From: a virus
Virus record (IMG/VR): IMGVR_UViG_3300035698_015035
Span: 1 to 34,044 of that record
Direction: 5' to 3' (one strand)
DNA: 34,044 bases
Position 1 is the first letter of the stretch. The number at the start of each line of letters is the position of its first letter. The notes under the pieces were generated by a model. It did no database searches, was not told where the DNA came from, and worked only from the letters and a program-made list of their open reading frames with translations. Shown here piece by piece: positions 1 through 8,447 of this stretch. The position numbers were made by a program, and so were the translations under genes.

Positions 1-3
1 CCT

Positions 4-1317
4 ATGCTAGAGATTACTATTTCAGAAATACTGAAATACGATGTTGACCTTGAAATCTTCAGTGATTATATTGCGCTTAAAGAAGATTACACTAAAAACG
101 ATATGCTTATGACAGAGTTTATCGAAAGAATCAATACGCTGTTTGAAGATCCAAAGCTTAGAAAAGCTATCAAACGCTACATAGATGACGTTTATGATTA
201 TGAAGAAACAACAGCTAACACTGGTGTTAAGAGAAACATAAACCGTCAGCTAGTTTTGAATAAGAAACATTGCGTAGATATCCAACAAGTTGGGGCAGCA
301 ATGAAATATTTTATCCCCATCATAAGTGATTACTTCACTGTTGGCGAGGAAAAGATTTATAATCTGAATACATTCTATCTGATAGTATTCAAACTGCTAC
401 TAGCTAGCTACGATGAGCATAATATCACAAATAAGATATATAAACTAGCTGAGAGTAGAATTACTACGACACAGTACTCCAATCAATTCATATGGAAGTT
501 TCTAAGAAATCTAGGAAAGGATCCTGAGAACACTACACTCTCATTATACTATCGCATAGTGTTGAGTATTCTATATAAGTTGGATGCTGGACGAAACCCA
601 ATTAGCTATATACACACGGCTATAAAGAATCAACTAGACTTTACCTTTCAAGAGAATTCAGAGATTGAATTCCAGCCTCTTAATCCACGTTCCACCGATG
701 AGAATGGTGTTACAAGTATGGATAAGATGCAGATGGATTATGCTAGGTTAGATGAAGGATTAGAAGCTCTGCAGAATATCAATAAGCGAGTAGAGATCTA
801 CAACTTCCTAAAGAATAATCCAGAGATTAAAGTTACTGATGATGATATCAAAGAATACCAGGATATAGAGCTGAATAAATTTCAGATCAATCTAGTATTC
901 TTATTCTTTGCTAAGTATTTCAAGACATATGATATGTACGATTTGAGTCGTAATGACTTCATCTTGCTTATCGTAATTCTCAAGAAAGTCCTAAGAGATA
1001 AGATGAATCTAACGATTCTGGCAAAGTACCTCACTTCATTTGGCGAATTTCGTAGTAAGAAAATCATTATGAAGAAAGACTTCCTCATCAGGCTTTCCAA
1101 AACTAAAATCTATAATAAGATTTTCAAGGAATATAAATTCGTTAATAAGAAATTCCTTGAAGGTAAAGATCCAATACTCTTTCTAATATCTACTGTTTAC
1201 TTTAACAAGTGGTTGAGCTACGAAGACTTCTTAGATGGTAAGAATGAATTCGAAGGCGTAGATGAACGGCTTGAAGAAATTAGTTACGAGATATTAACCT
1301 TCATACTACAAATATAA
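4..1317 (+). CDS. Hypothetical phage protein, 437 aa, possibly 5'-truncated by the window edge
   Basis: I do not recognise this protein. It is charged, predicted largely helical from its composition, and rich in Lys, Asp, Ile and Tyr. No signal peptide, membrane segment or catalytic motif is visible. The first ATG is at position 4, but the codon before it (cct) keeps the frame open to the window edge. The true start may therefore lie outside, and no ribosome-binding site can be judged. The stop TAA merges into the AAGG ribosome-binding site of the next gene, so the two are probably translated from one message. It heads a plus-strand run containing primase and RNase H, which hints at a DNA-metabolism role but does not show one. 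Coding status is well supported by length and context; function is unknown. Confidence 0.8.
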   Translation: MLEITISEILKYDVDLEIFSDYIALKEDYTKNDMLMTEFIERINTLFEDPKLRKAIKRYIDDVYDYEETTANTGVKRNINRQLVLNKKHCVDIQQVGAAMKYFIPIISDYFTVGEEKIYNLNTFYLIVFKLLLASYDEHNITNKIYKLAESRITTTQYSNQFIWKFLRNLGKDPENTTLSLYYRIVLSILYKLDAGRNPISYIHTAIKNQLDFTFQENSEIEFQPLNPRSTDENGVTSMDKMQMDYARLDEGLEALQNINKRVEIYNFLKNNPEIKVTDDDIKEYQDIELNKFQINLVFLFFAKYFKTYDMYDLSRNDFILLIVILKKVLRDKMNLTILAKYLTSFGEFRSKKIIMKKDFLIRLSKTKIYNKIFKEYKFVNKKFLEGKDPILFLISTVYFNKWLSYEDFLDGKNEFEGVDERLEEISYEILTFILQI

Positions 1318-1324
1318 GGAAGTT

Positions 1325-1813
1325 ATGAGAAACTTTATTGACATTGAGGAAATTAAAGAAACAACCTCTCAAGTAATAGAGCACATCAGGAAATTCCATA
1401 AGATCAAGGAAACTGAAGAACTGTTGCAACATCTTCTAATCAATCATGGTTTAACAGCATTTCTTTCACCGTTTCACAGGGAAGAAGTAGTGGAGAACCA
1501 ATTTGGGAAATACCCAACTACTAAGGTTCTCCATATCGTTTTAAACGGAGATAGTTCAAAAACAGATTTCGTTGATGAGGTTTTAGCCTTCCATGATCTC
1601 CATAAAGATGATTATGTGAAACACAAAGCCATAGCACTAAAGTTTGATGTCACTTCGACATATCCTGATGGAGCTGAGAAGATAATCGAGTATATGATCT
1701 ATGAGAATAGTAACCTAGATCGTGATATGAACCCTGATTTAGCTTACATGGTAGCTTTAGATCTCTCAATGATTAAGTACATAAAAAGTTATGGCGAATC
1801 AGAAGGAGAATAG
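1325..1813 (+). CDS. Hypothetical phage protein, 162 aa
   Basis: Function not recognised. The ATG is preceded by TAAGGAAGTT, giving an AAGG ribosome-binding site at good spacing that overlaps the upstream stop codon. The protein is soluble and mixed alpha/beta in appearance, with a Lys/Glu-rich helical N-terminus (about residues 1-45). A central beta-rich part contains the string VLHIVLNGDSSKTDFVDEV. No known catalytic motif was seen. Its 3' end overlaps the primase gene by 23 bases, which implies translational coupling and a place in the same replication-type operon. Confidence 0.8.
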   Translation: MRNFIDIEEIKETTSQVIEHIRKFHKIKETEELLQHLLINHGLTAFLSPFHREEVVENQFGKYPTTKVLHIVLNGDSSKTDFVDEVLAFHDLHKDDYVKHKAIALKFDVTSTYPDGAEKIIEYMIYENSNLDRDMNPDLAYMVALDLSMIKYIKSYGESEGE

Positions 1814-2861
1814 TTTACTCTACAAGATTTTAAAACGTAACGTTCATGTCTGTAGGTATGAGAATAACTATGCAAGGCGTGAAGTTATGGTTCGATGTCC
1901 TTATTGTGGGGATAGCATCAAGGATCCAAGTCATGCGCACTTCTATATAGAGAATAAACCTCCTTACAGGTATGAATGCAAACGCTGTTCTACCTCTGGT
2001 TTACTTACTGAAGAAGCAATGCGTGACTTGGGTTTCTATGATCCAGAATTTGTCATAATGATAGTGGAAGGAAAGAAAGCTATATTATCAGAGCTTTCCT
2101 CATCAACATCAACGACAAAGCGTTTTAATGATCGACAACATAGAATTACGAAGACTATAATTCCACCTTTAATTGGTGATGAAATGGAAGATGCTAATTT
2201 TGAGTATTTGTCAGCTAGACTTGGAATTACAGTTCCTCATAAGGACTATGCTAAACTTAAGATAGTATCTAACTTTTCGAAGTTCTATGAAGTAAACAAC
2301 TTAAGCAATATAAAGTATGATAAGTATATCAGTGCAAAGCTAGATGTCTTTGATACAAAGTATCTAGGGTTTCTAAGCTATGATAGACGTTTCATAACCT
2401 TTAGGTCTCGCTCTAAAAGTAGTAAACTTAGAAGATATGAGATATTCAATATATACAATTCCAGTTTCAATAACCGAAAATTCTATACCATTGGTACAAA
2501 AGTAAATACTCTCAATCCTAACTTCACACTCATTATATCTGAGGGAGTCATTGACATCCTCTCTGTGTTTTATAACATATACGATGGAGAAGAGAAAGAG
2601 AATAATGTATTCGCTGCTGTGAATGGTGCTGGTTATAGAAACGTGATAATGAACTTTTTAAGGCTTGGATTCCTTAATATGGAACTAATTATATACGGTG
2701 ATTCAGATTTTATAATAAAATATAAGAATCTGATTAGATCGTTTAAACTCCTACCAATTTCTTCTCTGACAGTTTATTATAATCAAGAACTAAATCCACA
2801 GAGAAAGACTGATTTTGGCGTACCCAAAAAGGACATTATGCGAAAGGTGATCCGTATATGA
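1791..2861 (+). CDS. DNA primase, small phage type (zinc ribbon plus TOPRIM)
   Basis: Probable primase that makes RNA primers for lagging-strand synthesis. Near the N-terminus is a zinc-ribbon-like Cys set: CPYC at residues 36-39 and CKRC at residues 63-66. The TOPRIM signature follows in the C-terminal half: IISEGVIDIL, with the catalytic-type Glu at residue 250, and then IIYGDSDF, with the DxD pair at residues 303 and 305. At 356 aa it is close to T4 gp61-type primases (about 340 aa) and lacks a fused helicase domain. The start overlaps the previous gene by 23 bases and has only a weak upstream purine stretch, so it probably depends on coupled translation. Its stop overlaps the RNase H start as ATGA. 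The domain call is strong; the exact primase subfamily is inferred. Confidence 0.88.
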   Translation: MANQKENSLLYKILKRNVHVCRYENNYARREVMVRCPYCGDSIKDPSHAHFYIENKPPYRYECKRCSTSGLLTEEAMRDLGFYDPEFVIMIVEGKKAILSELSSSTSTTKRFNDRQHRITKTIIPPLIGDEMEDANFEYLSARLGITVPHKDYAKLKIVSNFSKFYEVNNLSNIKYDKYISAKLDVFDTKYLGFLSYDRRFITFRSRSKSSKLRRYEIFNIYNSSFNNRKFYTIGTKVNTLNPNFTLIISEGVIDILSVFYNIYDGEEKENNVFAAVNGAGYRNVIMNFLRLGFLNMELIIYGDSDFIIKYKNLIRSFKLLPISSLTVYYNQELNPQRKTDFGVPKKDIMRKVIRI

Positions 2862-3418
2862 CGCAAAGAAAGATTGATGTATTTACCGACGGCAGTGTCA
2901 GTAAATACAAAGAAAAAGTTGGAAATGTTTTTTATGGCTCTTATGCCATTATATTTCTTGACCGTAAGGAACTCTTTGGTAGATATTGGGAGGTCTTTAA
3001 AGAGACTACAATTAACCAAATGGAGCTTATGGCTATAATAAAATCCCTGGAGATTCTCAAAGAAGAAGGTCTCATGCATGAAGCTATTTATATTTACAGT
3101 GATAGTGAGTATTCAGTTAAAGGTTTCAATGTATATCTTCCAAACTGGTTAAAAAAGAACTGGTGTTTAGCCTCTGGTAAGCCTGTCAAGAATAAAGAAC
3201 TCTGGGTTAAATTACTAGAAGTCAGTAAGCACTTTCCAGAGCTACAAATTACACATGTTAAAGCTCATCAATCTAAAGAAGTTATCGCTGAGAATTATGA
3301 AGCGGAATGGAATGATAAGGTTGACAAGATTGCTACTGGTGCAAAAGCTGATCTTGCATATGCTATGAATAATGAAATAGATATGGAATTCTCTAGTATA
3401 CAATGGTACGATGGCTAG
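2858..3418 (+). CDS. Ribonuclease H (RNase H1 type)
   Basis: Cleaves the RNA strand of RNA-DNA hybrids, here most likely to remove primers made by the adjacent primase. The acidic RNase H1 active site is visible in order: FTDGS with Asp11, NQMELMA with Glu56, YSDSEYS with Asp82, and WNDKVDKIA with Asp156. A His in VKAHQ (residue 137) sits where the conserved catalytic-loop His is found. At 186 aa it is typical, slightly longer than bacterial RNase HI (about 155 aa). The start overlaps the primase stop as ATGA, a classic coupled arrangement. It is unrelated to T4's own RNase H (a flap-nuclease fold), so this phage uses a different primer-removal enzyme from T4. Confidence 0.93.
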   Translation: MTQRKIDVFTDGSVSKYKEKVGNVFYGSYAIIFLDRKELFGRYWEVFKETTINQMELMAIIKSLEILKEEGLMHEAIYIYSDSEYSVKGFNVYLPNWLKKNWCLASGKPVKNKELWVKLLEVSKHFPELQITHVKAHQSKEVIAENYEAEWNDKVDKIATGAKADLAYAMNNEIDMEFSSIQWYDG

Positions 3419-4187
3419 TAAGCAATTAGCTAGGAGACATAATTACCTTAGTAAAGAAATAGAGTATCTTACCAAATCGAAAATCAGAGAGTATGATATT
3501 CGAGATGCTGGATTCTCTCTCATTAAGGTCTTTAAACTCCTAGATGAGAAGATGATAGCACGTATCTCTAAGATAACTAGTAAACTAGAGAAGAACATCT
3601 TCATTGGAAAACTAATACGGAACAATCCATCATTAGGGAAAGAGATGATGGATGGTTTCGTAACGGTAAGAATTGCCTTCTTTGAAGCAAATGATCTTAA
3701 CAAAGATTCTATTATTGCTATAAAGAAGGATGCTGTAATTACAACCAAATTCTGTAAGACCCTTGAATTCTATGATAGTGGTATCGTTTTTGTACAGAAG
3801 AGTGTTTACACATCATTCTATACGTTTGATCGTATGGAATTCTACTATGATGGAATGACTAAGACTTTGGACATCAGAGGTGCTAGCAAGTTAATTAAGC
3901 GAGATAGTGAGTTCCTAGTACGTCTTAAAGAAGTCTTCAAGAGTGCTGAGAGAACAAAAAACAAGAAGGTGTCAATATCCCTATTAACTAAGTTAAGAGA
4001 GGATTACCTCAGAGGTGAGCTTGAGAAAGAAAGCTATAGAGAATTGAAGAGTGGAATGTTTAGAATAGATATTAACTTTGGTTACGCTAAAGTGATTTAT
4101 GTAAAGGACATTGCAAAAAAAGAAGACATCAATTTAGGATACAACTATACTGAAATAGTTGTACCATTAATTTCATTAATATTATAG
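3411..4187 (+). CDS. Conserved-looking phage protein with a KKDA motif, 258 aa, function unknown
   Basis: Not assignable to a function. The N-terminal third is basic and helical. It is followed by a compact region with the strings IIAIKKDAVITTKF (about residues 101-114), IVFVQKSVYTSFYTFDRMEF and LDIRGASKLI, which look like buried beta strands carrying conserved polar residues. My recollection is that similar IKKDA / KN-x-YTS patterns occur in unannotated proteins of other large phages; I cannot verify that here. The start overlaps the RNase H stop by 8 bases with no clear ribosome-binding site, so it is probably coupled to RNase H and belongs to the same operon. The stop codon lies inside the 5' arm of a strong terminator. 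Confidence 0.8.
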   Translation: MASKQLARRHNYLSKEIEYLTKSKIREYDIRDAGFSLIKVFKLLDEKMIARISKITSKLEKNIFIGKLIRNNPSLGKEMMDGFVTVRIAFFEANDLNKDSIIAIKKDAVITTKFCKTLEFYDSGIVFVQKSVYTSFYTFDRMEFYYDGMTKTLDIRGASKLIKRDSEFLVRLKEVFKSAERTKNKKVSISLLTKLREDYLRGELEKESYRELKSGMFRIDINFGYAKVIYVKDIAKKEDINLGYNYTEIVVPLISLIL

Positions 4188-4228
4188 AGGAATAGAGCTA
4201 ATGCCCTATTCCTCTATTTATTTTTTTT
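4184..4228 (+). terminator. Intrinsic terminator closing the primase-RNase H operon (convergent junction)
   Basis: A 12-base-pair stem, ATAGAGGAATAG (4184-4195) with CTATTCCTCTAT (4206-4217), and a 10-base loop, followed on the plus strand by a run of about ten Ts with one A. The 5' arm includes the stop codon of the upstream gene. A convergent minus-strand gene ends immediately beside it. The T-tract favours the plus direction. Confidence 0.9.
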
Positions 4229-4830
4229 TACCCTAGCTTAAGCCCGATACCAGATCTTTTAACTAAAGAATTATATCTGTTCTCTATTGGCATAAAGTAA
4301 GAAGGTTTAGAATAAGGGTAATTAAATTCTCCACCGTTCCAAAGCTTAATTCGTTTTAATACTGAGATGTCTTGACCAAATTTACCTTCCATATATAGGA
4401 AATACTGGTTAGCATATTCTAATTGGATCGATATGTTAGCAAGGAATTCTTCTGGCGAATTGACTGTAGTTAACTTTGGGAATAGTTTCTTAAGAGCTTT
4501 AACTGTATCCCATTTCATTTGCCAGTATCCAAGAGCTATTTCAGCTTTATTAACATCATTTTTAAAGTTGGTTTCTCCTTCCATAATGGAGAAGAGCAAG
4601 AAGTGGTATAATTCTTCTTTAGTGATTTTCTGCATAGCCACAAAGATTTCTGAGGCTTCTTCATGTCCCATATTCTCTCTTAGCATAGTTAGAGTTAATG
4701 GAATCTCAGGTCCAAAAGGTTCAGATGCTATATAGATTATTTGATAGTCATCTAAAGTTACTTCATCATACATCATTGAGGAGCTTATACTTGTTATAAC
4801 GAGTATAAAGACAATCAAGGATCTTATCAT
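4228..4830 (-). CDS. Secreted lytic transglycosylase-like protein
   Basis: Probably cleaves peptidoglycan. Residues 1-18 form a signal-peptide-like segment (MIRS, then a hydrophobic run, then small residues), so the product is expected to be exported. The SLT-type core can be read as IMEGETNFKNDV, with the likely catalytic Glu86 in the E-T-N-F arrangement, followed by ALGYWQMK, matching the family's A-x-G-x-x-Q pattern. Further on, LWNGGEF corresponds to the NGG stretch of this fold. At 200 aa it is about the size of small stand-alone transglycosylases. The start is supported by AAGGA eight bases upstream. It is transcribed alone, between a convergent terminator and a divergent promoter region. 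It could act in lysis or in wall penetration, but an exported enzyme fits lysis or superinfection effects better than a tail-borne one. Confidence 0.7.
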   Translation of the reverse strand: MIRSLIVFILVITSISSSMMYDEVTLDDYQIIYIASEPFGPEIPLTLTMLRENMGHEEASEIFVAMQKITKEELYHFLLFSIMEGETNFKNDVNKAEIALGYWQMKWDTVKALKKLFPKLTTVNSPEEFLANISIQLEYANQYFLYMEGKFGQDISVLKRIKLWNGGEFNYPYSKPSYFMPIENRYNSLVKRSGIGLKLG

Positions 4831-4951
4831 ATGTTATTTCCTTTTCTTTTAAAATCAAGAATATAATATATTATTAAATACTGTTTCTTTTTCCAACAGT
4901 TAAAAAATGCTCTAACAAATCTATATAGAAGAAATAAATGAAAGAAAATTT
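4831..4951. promoter_or_regulatory. Divergent intergenic region, likely holding two promoters
   Basis: A 121-base, very AT-rich gap between divergent genes. It includes the string aatataatatattattaaata at about 4860-4880. No clear -35/-10 pair could be assigned with confidence; the promoter inference rests on the divergent gene arrangement. Confidence 0.45.
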
Positions 4952-5689
4952 ATGAAAACTCCTAATAGCATTGACCCTGAGAAGCGAGTCAAGAAAGAGA
5001 TAGCCACTCTTAACAAAGATGAAATGTTTCTTCCTACCGATTTCTATGTTCCTATGGATAGGGAAGATTTTAAAGCTTATCTCAGACAGATCAGAACATT
5101 AGAGCAAATGGTACGACAAAGCCTAGAATATAAAAATTTTGTGAAATATTTAAAGCAAGAGCTTAATCTAAATAAATGTATATTCCTTCCAGGCGTTGAC
5201 CAAACTAATGAAAGAATTAAACAGTCTGTAACGATAGAGCTACATCACTATCCTTTTACTCTCTTTGACATAACTGATACTATTGTCAAACGAGAAAGAG
5301 CACTAGGCTTTTATCCTATAGATAGGTTTAAAGTAGCCAACCTTATTACTCTCCTGCACTATCAGCTGAAGATAGGTTTAGTTCCCCTCAGTAGTACTGC
5401 TCATGAGTTAGCCCATGCTGGTAAACTCTTCATTCATTTAGATCAGGTTCATGGAAACTATGAAGGATTTTTAAAAGAATTTTATCCTTATATCAGTGAC
5501 GAACTCAAGGAGACCTTAGAGAGTATTGATGGTCTAGGTAAAGCCACTGGTAGAGAAGGGTTAAAAGATACATCAAACATCTTAGATATATCCTATAGGA
5601 CGGTCATTATGCCAGATAGGAAAGTTCCAGAAGAAATTGGAATGAAAACTGAAAGTAACGTAGAATTGAAAGAAATTGAACAGATATGA
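4952..5689 (+). CDS. HNH-like phage protein with an ELHHYP motif, 245 aa
   Basis: Possible HNH-type nuclease or a protein built on that fold. The telling stretch is VTIELHHYPFTLFDI (about residues 92-106). It is followed by LVPLSSTAHELAHAGKLFI and then HLDQVHGNY. The ELHHxP string and a later H-x3-H are typical of HNH metal-finger folds, with His-His and downstream His as metal or catalytic candidates. No zinc-binding Cys pairs are seen. The N-terminus (about residues 1-80) is charged and helical, and the C-terminus is probably disordered and Glu-rich. The ATG at 4952 has only a weak purine-rich leader. The stop overlaps the next start as ATGA, so this gene and the membrane protein that follows are coupled. 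Nuclease activity is inferred from motif resemblance only. Confidence 0.6.
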   Translation: MKTPNSIDPEKRVKKEIATLNKDEMFLPTDFYVPMDREDFKAYLRQIRTLEQMVRQSLEYKNFVKYLKQELNLNKCIFLPGVDQTNERIKQSVTIELHHYPFTLFDITDTIVKRERALGFYPIDRFKVANLITLLHYQLKIGLVPLSSTAHELAHAGKLFIHLDQVHGNYEGFLKEFYPYISDELKETLESIDGLGKATGREGLKDTSNILDISYRTVIMPDRKVPEEIGMKTESNVELKEIEQI

Positions 5690-6303
5690 ATGAGATAGAT
5701 CCAACCGCAATAGACTTGATCATTAGCAATCCAGGTATATCAGGACTTGTAATGTACAGTCTCATAGTATTAGTCTTCATGATTTACGTAGCTCTTAGAT
5801 ATAGAGAGCAGAAAGATGTAGCCGATCAATTGGGCTTAGAACTTGAACATTCTAAATTCTTGGTAGAGAAACATCAACTCATTGAAAGTAGCCTGCAAGC
5901 TCAGATATCCCTCATTAAGAATGATGGTACTAATATCTTTAAGTTTATGGACAAGCTTATAGATAGTGAAATCGCTATTCTCATAGAGATAAAGGTAAGG
6001 AACAAGGTCTCTAAAGATGATAAGGTTCTCTTTATCGGAGATGCTGAGTTTCAAGAATACGTAACACAAGTTTCAACTGCTACTATAGCGAAGCTTGGCG
6101 AGCATATGAAATCAACAGCCATGCTGTATCTTACTGATGATGGTCTTTACAAGTATATGCTTCAGAATTCGTACCTCAAGCTATTCAAATTAGTAACTAC
6201 TATCAATAAGATATCATTGAAAAAGGGTACTAGATTGACTGAAATGTTTAATGAAACAGAGATGTCAAGTGATACTAACTCACCTCCTGCTTCACCGAAT
6301 TAA
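5686..6303 (+). CDS. Single-pass membrane protein with coiled-coil region, unknown function
   Basis: Residues 15-37 form one clear transmembrane helix (SGLVMYSLIVLVFMIYVALR), preceded by a short acidic N-terminus and followed by basic residues. By the positive-inside rule the C-terminal bulk is predicted cytoplasmic. After the helix comes a coiled-coil-like stretch (about 40-80) and a helical domain to about residue 185. The last 15 residues are Ser/Pro-rich and probably flexible. It overlaps the ELHHYP gene by 4 bases, so the two are co-expressed and may act together. It resembles in layout the N-terminally anchored proteins encoded at 29726-31347. No function recognised. Confidence 0.78.
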   Translation: MNEIDPTAIDLIISNPGISGLVMYSLIVLVFMIYVALRYREQKDVADQLGLELEHSKFLVEKHQLIESSLQAQISLIKNDGTNIFKFMDKLIDSEIAILIEIKVRNKVSKDDKVLFIGDAEFQEYVTQVSTATIAKLGEHMKSTAMLYLTDDGLYKYMLQNSYLKLFKLVTTINKISLKKGTRLTEMFNETEMSSDTNSPPASPN

Positions 6304-6305
6304 CT

Positions 6306-6344
6306 AATATTTCCCCTATACATAATTTGTATAGGGGAAATATT
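6306..6344. terminator. Bidirectional stem-loop terminator with a 16-bp perfect stem
   Basis: Perfect inverted repeat AATATTTCCCCTATAC (6306-6321) and GTATAGGGGAAATATT (6329-6344) around a 7-base loop, between convergent genes. The stem is AT-rich at its base, giving U-tract-like ends on both strands. It shares the CCCCTAT core with the stem-loops at 11086 and 31406. Confidence 0.85.
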
Positions 6345-6347
6345 GAT

Positions 6348-6782
6348 TTACTTAGCTTGACTCATTTCTAAAGCTATCTTCATTTGCGGTGTAGATAAGT
6401 CTTCGAAACTATCTTTGCGAAAAGTATTCTTTATAATACCTGTCATAGTCTTACGATATTCAAAGCTTTCAGAAAGCTTTTCGTGATTAGAGAGATATAT
6501 GCTTTTTTTCTTTTCATGAGTATCGTTCAATACTTCTTCAGAACCATCATCTACTTTCTTTTCAGCAGATTTAATATCTAGTATACTATGCATTGGATGA
6601 TCATCTAATGAATCATCATGGACTAAGGCATCTTCTAGTTCCTCTAAGAATAGAGTAGTTGAACGCTCTCCTAGATGTTCTATGTCGGAAACACCATATT
6701 CCCTTAACTGTTCGTTTATAATAGACTTGATACCATCCGTATCTTCCAATAGCAGTAGTCTACCAATATCATTCATTTTCAT
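6348..6782 (-). CDS. Small hypothetical protein downstream of the prohead protease operon
   Basis: 144 aa, acidic in the middle and basic toward the end, helical in appearance, with no recognised motif. Leader AGGATAACATT gives an AGGA ribosome-binding site for the ATG at 6782; a second in-frame ATG lies two codons on (6776) and could be used instead. It is the last gene of a minus-strand trio with the prohead protease and a virion-type protein, four bases after the latter, so a role in head assembly or completion is a reasonable guess. A convergent terminator follows directly. Confidence 0.7.
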   Translation of the reverse strand: MKMNDIGRLLLLEDTDGIKSIINEQLREYGVSDIEHLGERSTTLFLEELEDALVHDDSLDDHPMHSILDIKSAEKKVDDGSEEVLNDTHEKKKSIYLSNHEKLSESFEYRKTMTGIIKNTFRKDSFEDLSTPQMKIALEMSQAK

Positions 6783-6786
6783 AATG

Positions 6787-7491
6787 TTATCCTGTATATA
6801 TTTTTCTTCTATGAGCTGATTTGAAGAAGTTTTTCCTGAGAGTTTCTTCTATCTCTATTCTCTGACTTTGCATATCAGAAACACTCTCTATATCGATCTC
6901 AATACTACCAAAAGCTGATGCGATATTAGGGAAATTCTTCCTGATATTGAACAGAGCTGACTTAACATCTATGAGAGCAAGAGTCTTAAAGGTATCTACA
7001 AGCTGTACTGGTATTGTAAAGAAGTTCTTATGATGAGTAACAGCTGCAAATATTAGTACGTTTTGGTAATATAGGTTTTTAGGTGAAATATCAATGATGT
7101 TAGGTGGATAGAATGTATATGTAGTCTTTAACATCTTAGCCGAAATATCGTTCATTTCCATCTGCTGAGAGAAGATATCAGTATTCTGAGGAATAAACTG
7201 TTCTCTACTACGCCAGTATGTATCTGGAATAAACTTAAGGATGTTTCGTAAGGCTGTACCACCCATCATATCTAAAGGAATTCTCATCATACCTTGTCTG
7301 TTCTCCATCTCATGTTCCTTAACATCTAACACGACCCTATGGATTCTAGGGTAATAATTAGAGAAAGTTTCAAGAGTACGATTTCTGACAACAGTAATGA
7401 GAAAGTCATCTGTTACTTCTAAACGACTATGGGAGATACCCAATTCCACACCAAGGAAATGCAATAAAGTGGTAGGATTGAGAGCTGCCAT
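6787..7491 (-). CDS. Probable virion structural protein, 234 aa
   Basis: Not identified to a named protein. The sequence looks structural: an N-terminal region (MAALNPTTLLHFLG) leads to a central beta-rich part with TFYPPNIIDIS (about 126-136) and YYQNVLIFAAVTHHKNFF. A C-terminal helical part follows, with VKSALFNIRKNFPNIASAFG and a basic tail. The ATG directly abuts the stop of the prohead protease gene (TAA then ATG), so translation is coupled to it. By position it could be a neck or head-completion protein, but that rests only on adjacency. Confidence 0.72.
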   Translation of the reverse strand: MAALNPTTLLHFLGVELGISHSRLEVTDDFLITVVRNRTLETFSNYYPRIHRVVLDVKEHEMENRQGMMRIPLDMMGGTALRNILKFIPDTYWRSREQFIPQNTDIFSQQMEMNDISAKMLKTTYTFYPPNIIDISPKNLYYQNVLIFAAVTHHKNFFTIPVQLVDTFKTLALIDVKSALFNIRKNFPNIASAFGSIEIDIESVSDMQSQRIEIEETLRKNFFKSAHRRKIYTG

Positions 7492-8337
7492 TTATTTACC
7501 TCTCAGACCTACTAGATGGTTCATATAAGCTTTAGAAGAAGTTAATTCCTTTTCTAACTGAAGGATGATACTGTTTCTACCATCTTCTTCAATAAGGATT
7601 CTACCAAAGGCTTCAAAGAGAACCAAGCGTTTACTTGCTGTAATTTCAAGAGCTTCTAAGGTTTTCTTAACAGTCTCAGAAGTATCATTGAGGAAATTCA
7701 TCATGGTATCTTCGGATAGTGGAATGAGTACATCTCCATTCTCTTGTAACATACCTGTGGATTCATCTAAAATTATAGGTTGAAAGACTGTTCCTTCACT
7801 AAGGATTCTAGTCTGGTAAGCTGACTTATGAGAAGGAAAAGTAACACTATCGTAGGTCAGAATCTTAACTGGACCATCAACATCTATATCACCGTTACTC
7901 ATTTTCTTAACAGCAGACATTCCACGCATTGAATACGATGGAATTACGCCAAGTCTCATTTCATCACGTAGAGCTATTCCCATTGGGAACATAGTGGTTT
8001 CAAGGATTCCAGTGATGTTTGTACCTGGATTATGTTTATAGGAAAGTATTCTATGGCTTGAGTTACCACGATCAATACGCATCTGTCTTTTTACGTCATC
8101 AGAAAGTGGGTGGCCGTTTTCTCCATACCAAGAGTTAGCACTTATCATTTCTTGAATGTGAGGAGCTTGAAGACCTTCTACAAGACGTTGTTCAGAATAG
8201 CGTCTCTTGTTACGATTTCTAATGAAATCTTGAAGGATAGCTTCACTGACAATACTATCTTTCTTTTCTTTGACTATTTTCATTTCGTCAGCTTGAACTG
8301 CGCTTTCGTTAATGATATAGCCTACAATTTCGTTCAT
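7492..8337 (-). CDS. Prohead core protease (T4 gp21-like serine protease)
   Basis: Serine protease that cuts scaffold and capsid proteins inside the prohead. Signatures of this herpesvirus-protease-like family can be read in order: GENGHP (residues 72-77), a candidate catalytic His95 in SSHRI, a G-I-L-E-T strand, and the nucleophile motif PSYSMRG with Ser136. TYDSVTFPSHKSA follows (161-173). Possible self-cleavage sites of the L/I-x-E-(A/G/S) type appear at RLVE/G (54/55), IINE/S (11/12) and RILSE/G (181/182). At 281 aa it is somewhat longer than T4 gp21 (212 aa), the extra length being C-terminal and helical. GGAG lies upstream at 6-7 bases. It is divergent from the scaffold-like and capsid genes and opens a three-gene minus-strand operon. 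Confidence 0.86.
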   Translation of the reverse strand: MNEIVGYIINESAVQADEMKIVKEKKDSIVSEAILQDFIRNRNKRRYSEQRLVEGLQAPHIQEMISANSWYGENGHPLSDDVKRQMRIDRGNSSHRILSYKHNPGTNITGILETTMFPMGIALRDEMRLGVIPSYSMRGMSAVKKMSNGDIDVDGPVKILTYDSVTFPSHKSAYQTRILSEGTVFQPIILDESTGMLQENGDVLIPLSEDTMMNFLNDTSETVKKTLEALEITASKRLVLFEAFGRILIEEDGRNSIILQLEKELTSSKAYMNHLVGLRGK

Positions 8338-8447
8338 ATCTATCTCCGATTTAATACTATAAAATAAATTTGCACTTATATAATTATAAGATTGTTTGAA
8401 ACACTTATATAAATCTAATTATAAAAATTTGAGTATGAGGTCATATA
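8338..8447. promoter_or_regulatory. Divergent promoter region with duplicated CACTTATATAA element
   Basis: Between the divergent prohead protease and scaffold-like genes. The 11-base sequence CACTTATATAA occurs twice on the plus strand (8373-8383 and 8402-8412), 29 bases apart. Each holds a TATATAA box resembling those upstream of the capsid, sheath and polymerase genes. The second copy is followed by AT-rich sequence ending AAAAATTT (about 8422-8430). Promoter function is inferred from position and recurrence. Confidence 0.5.
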
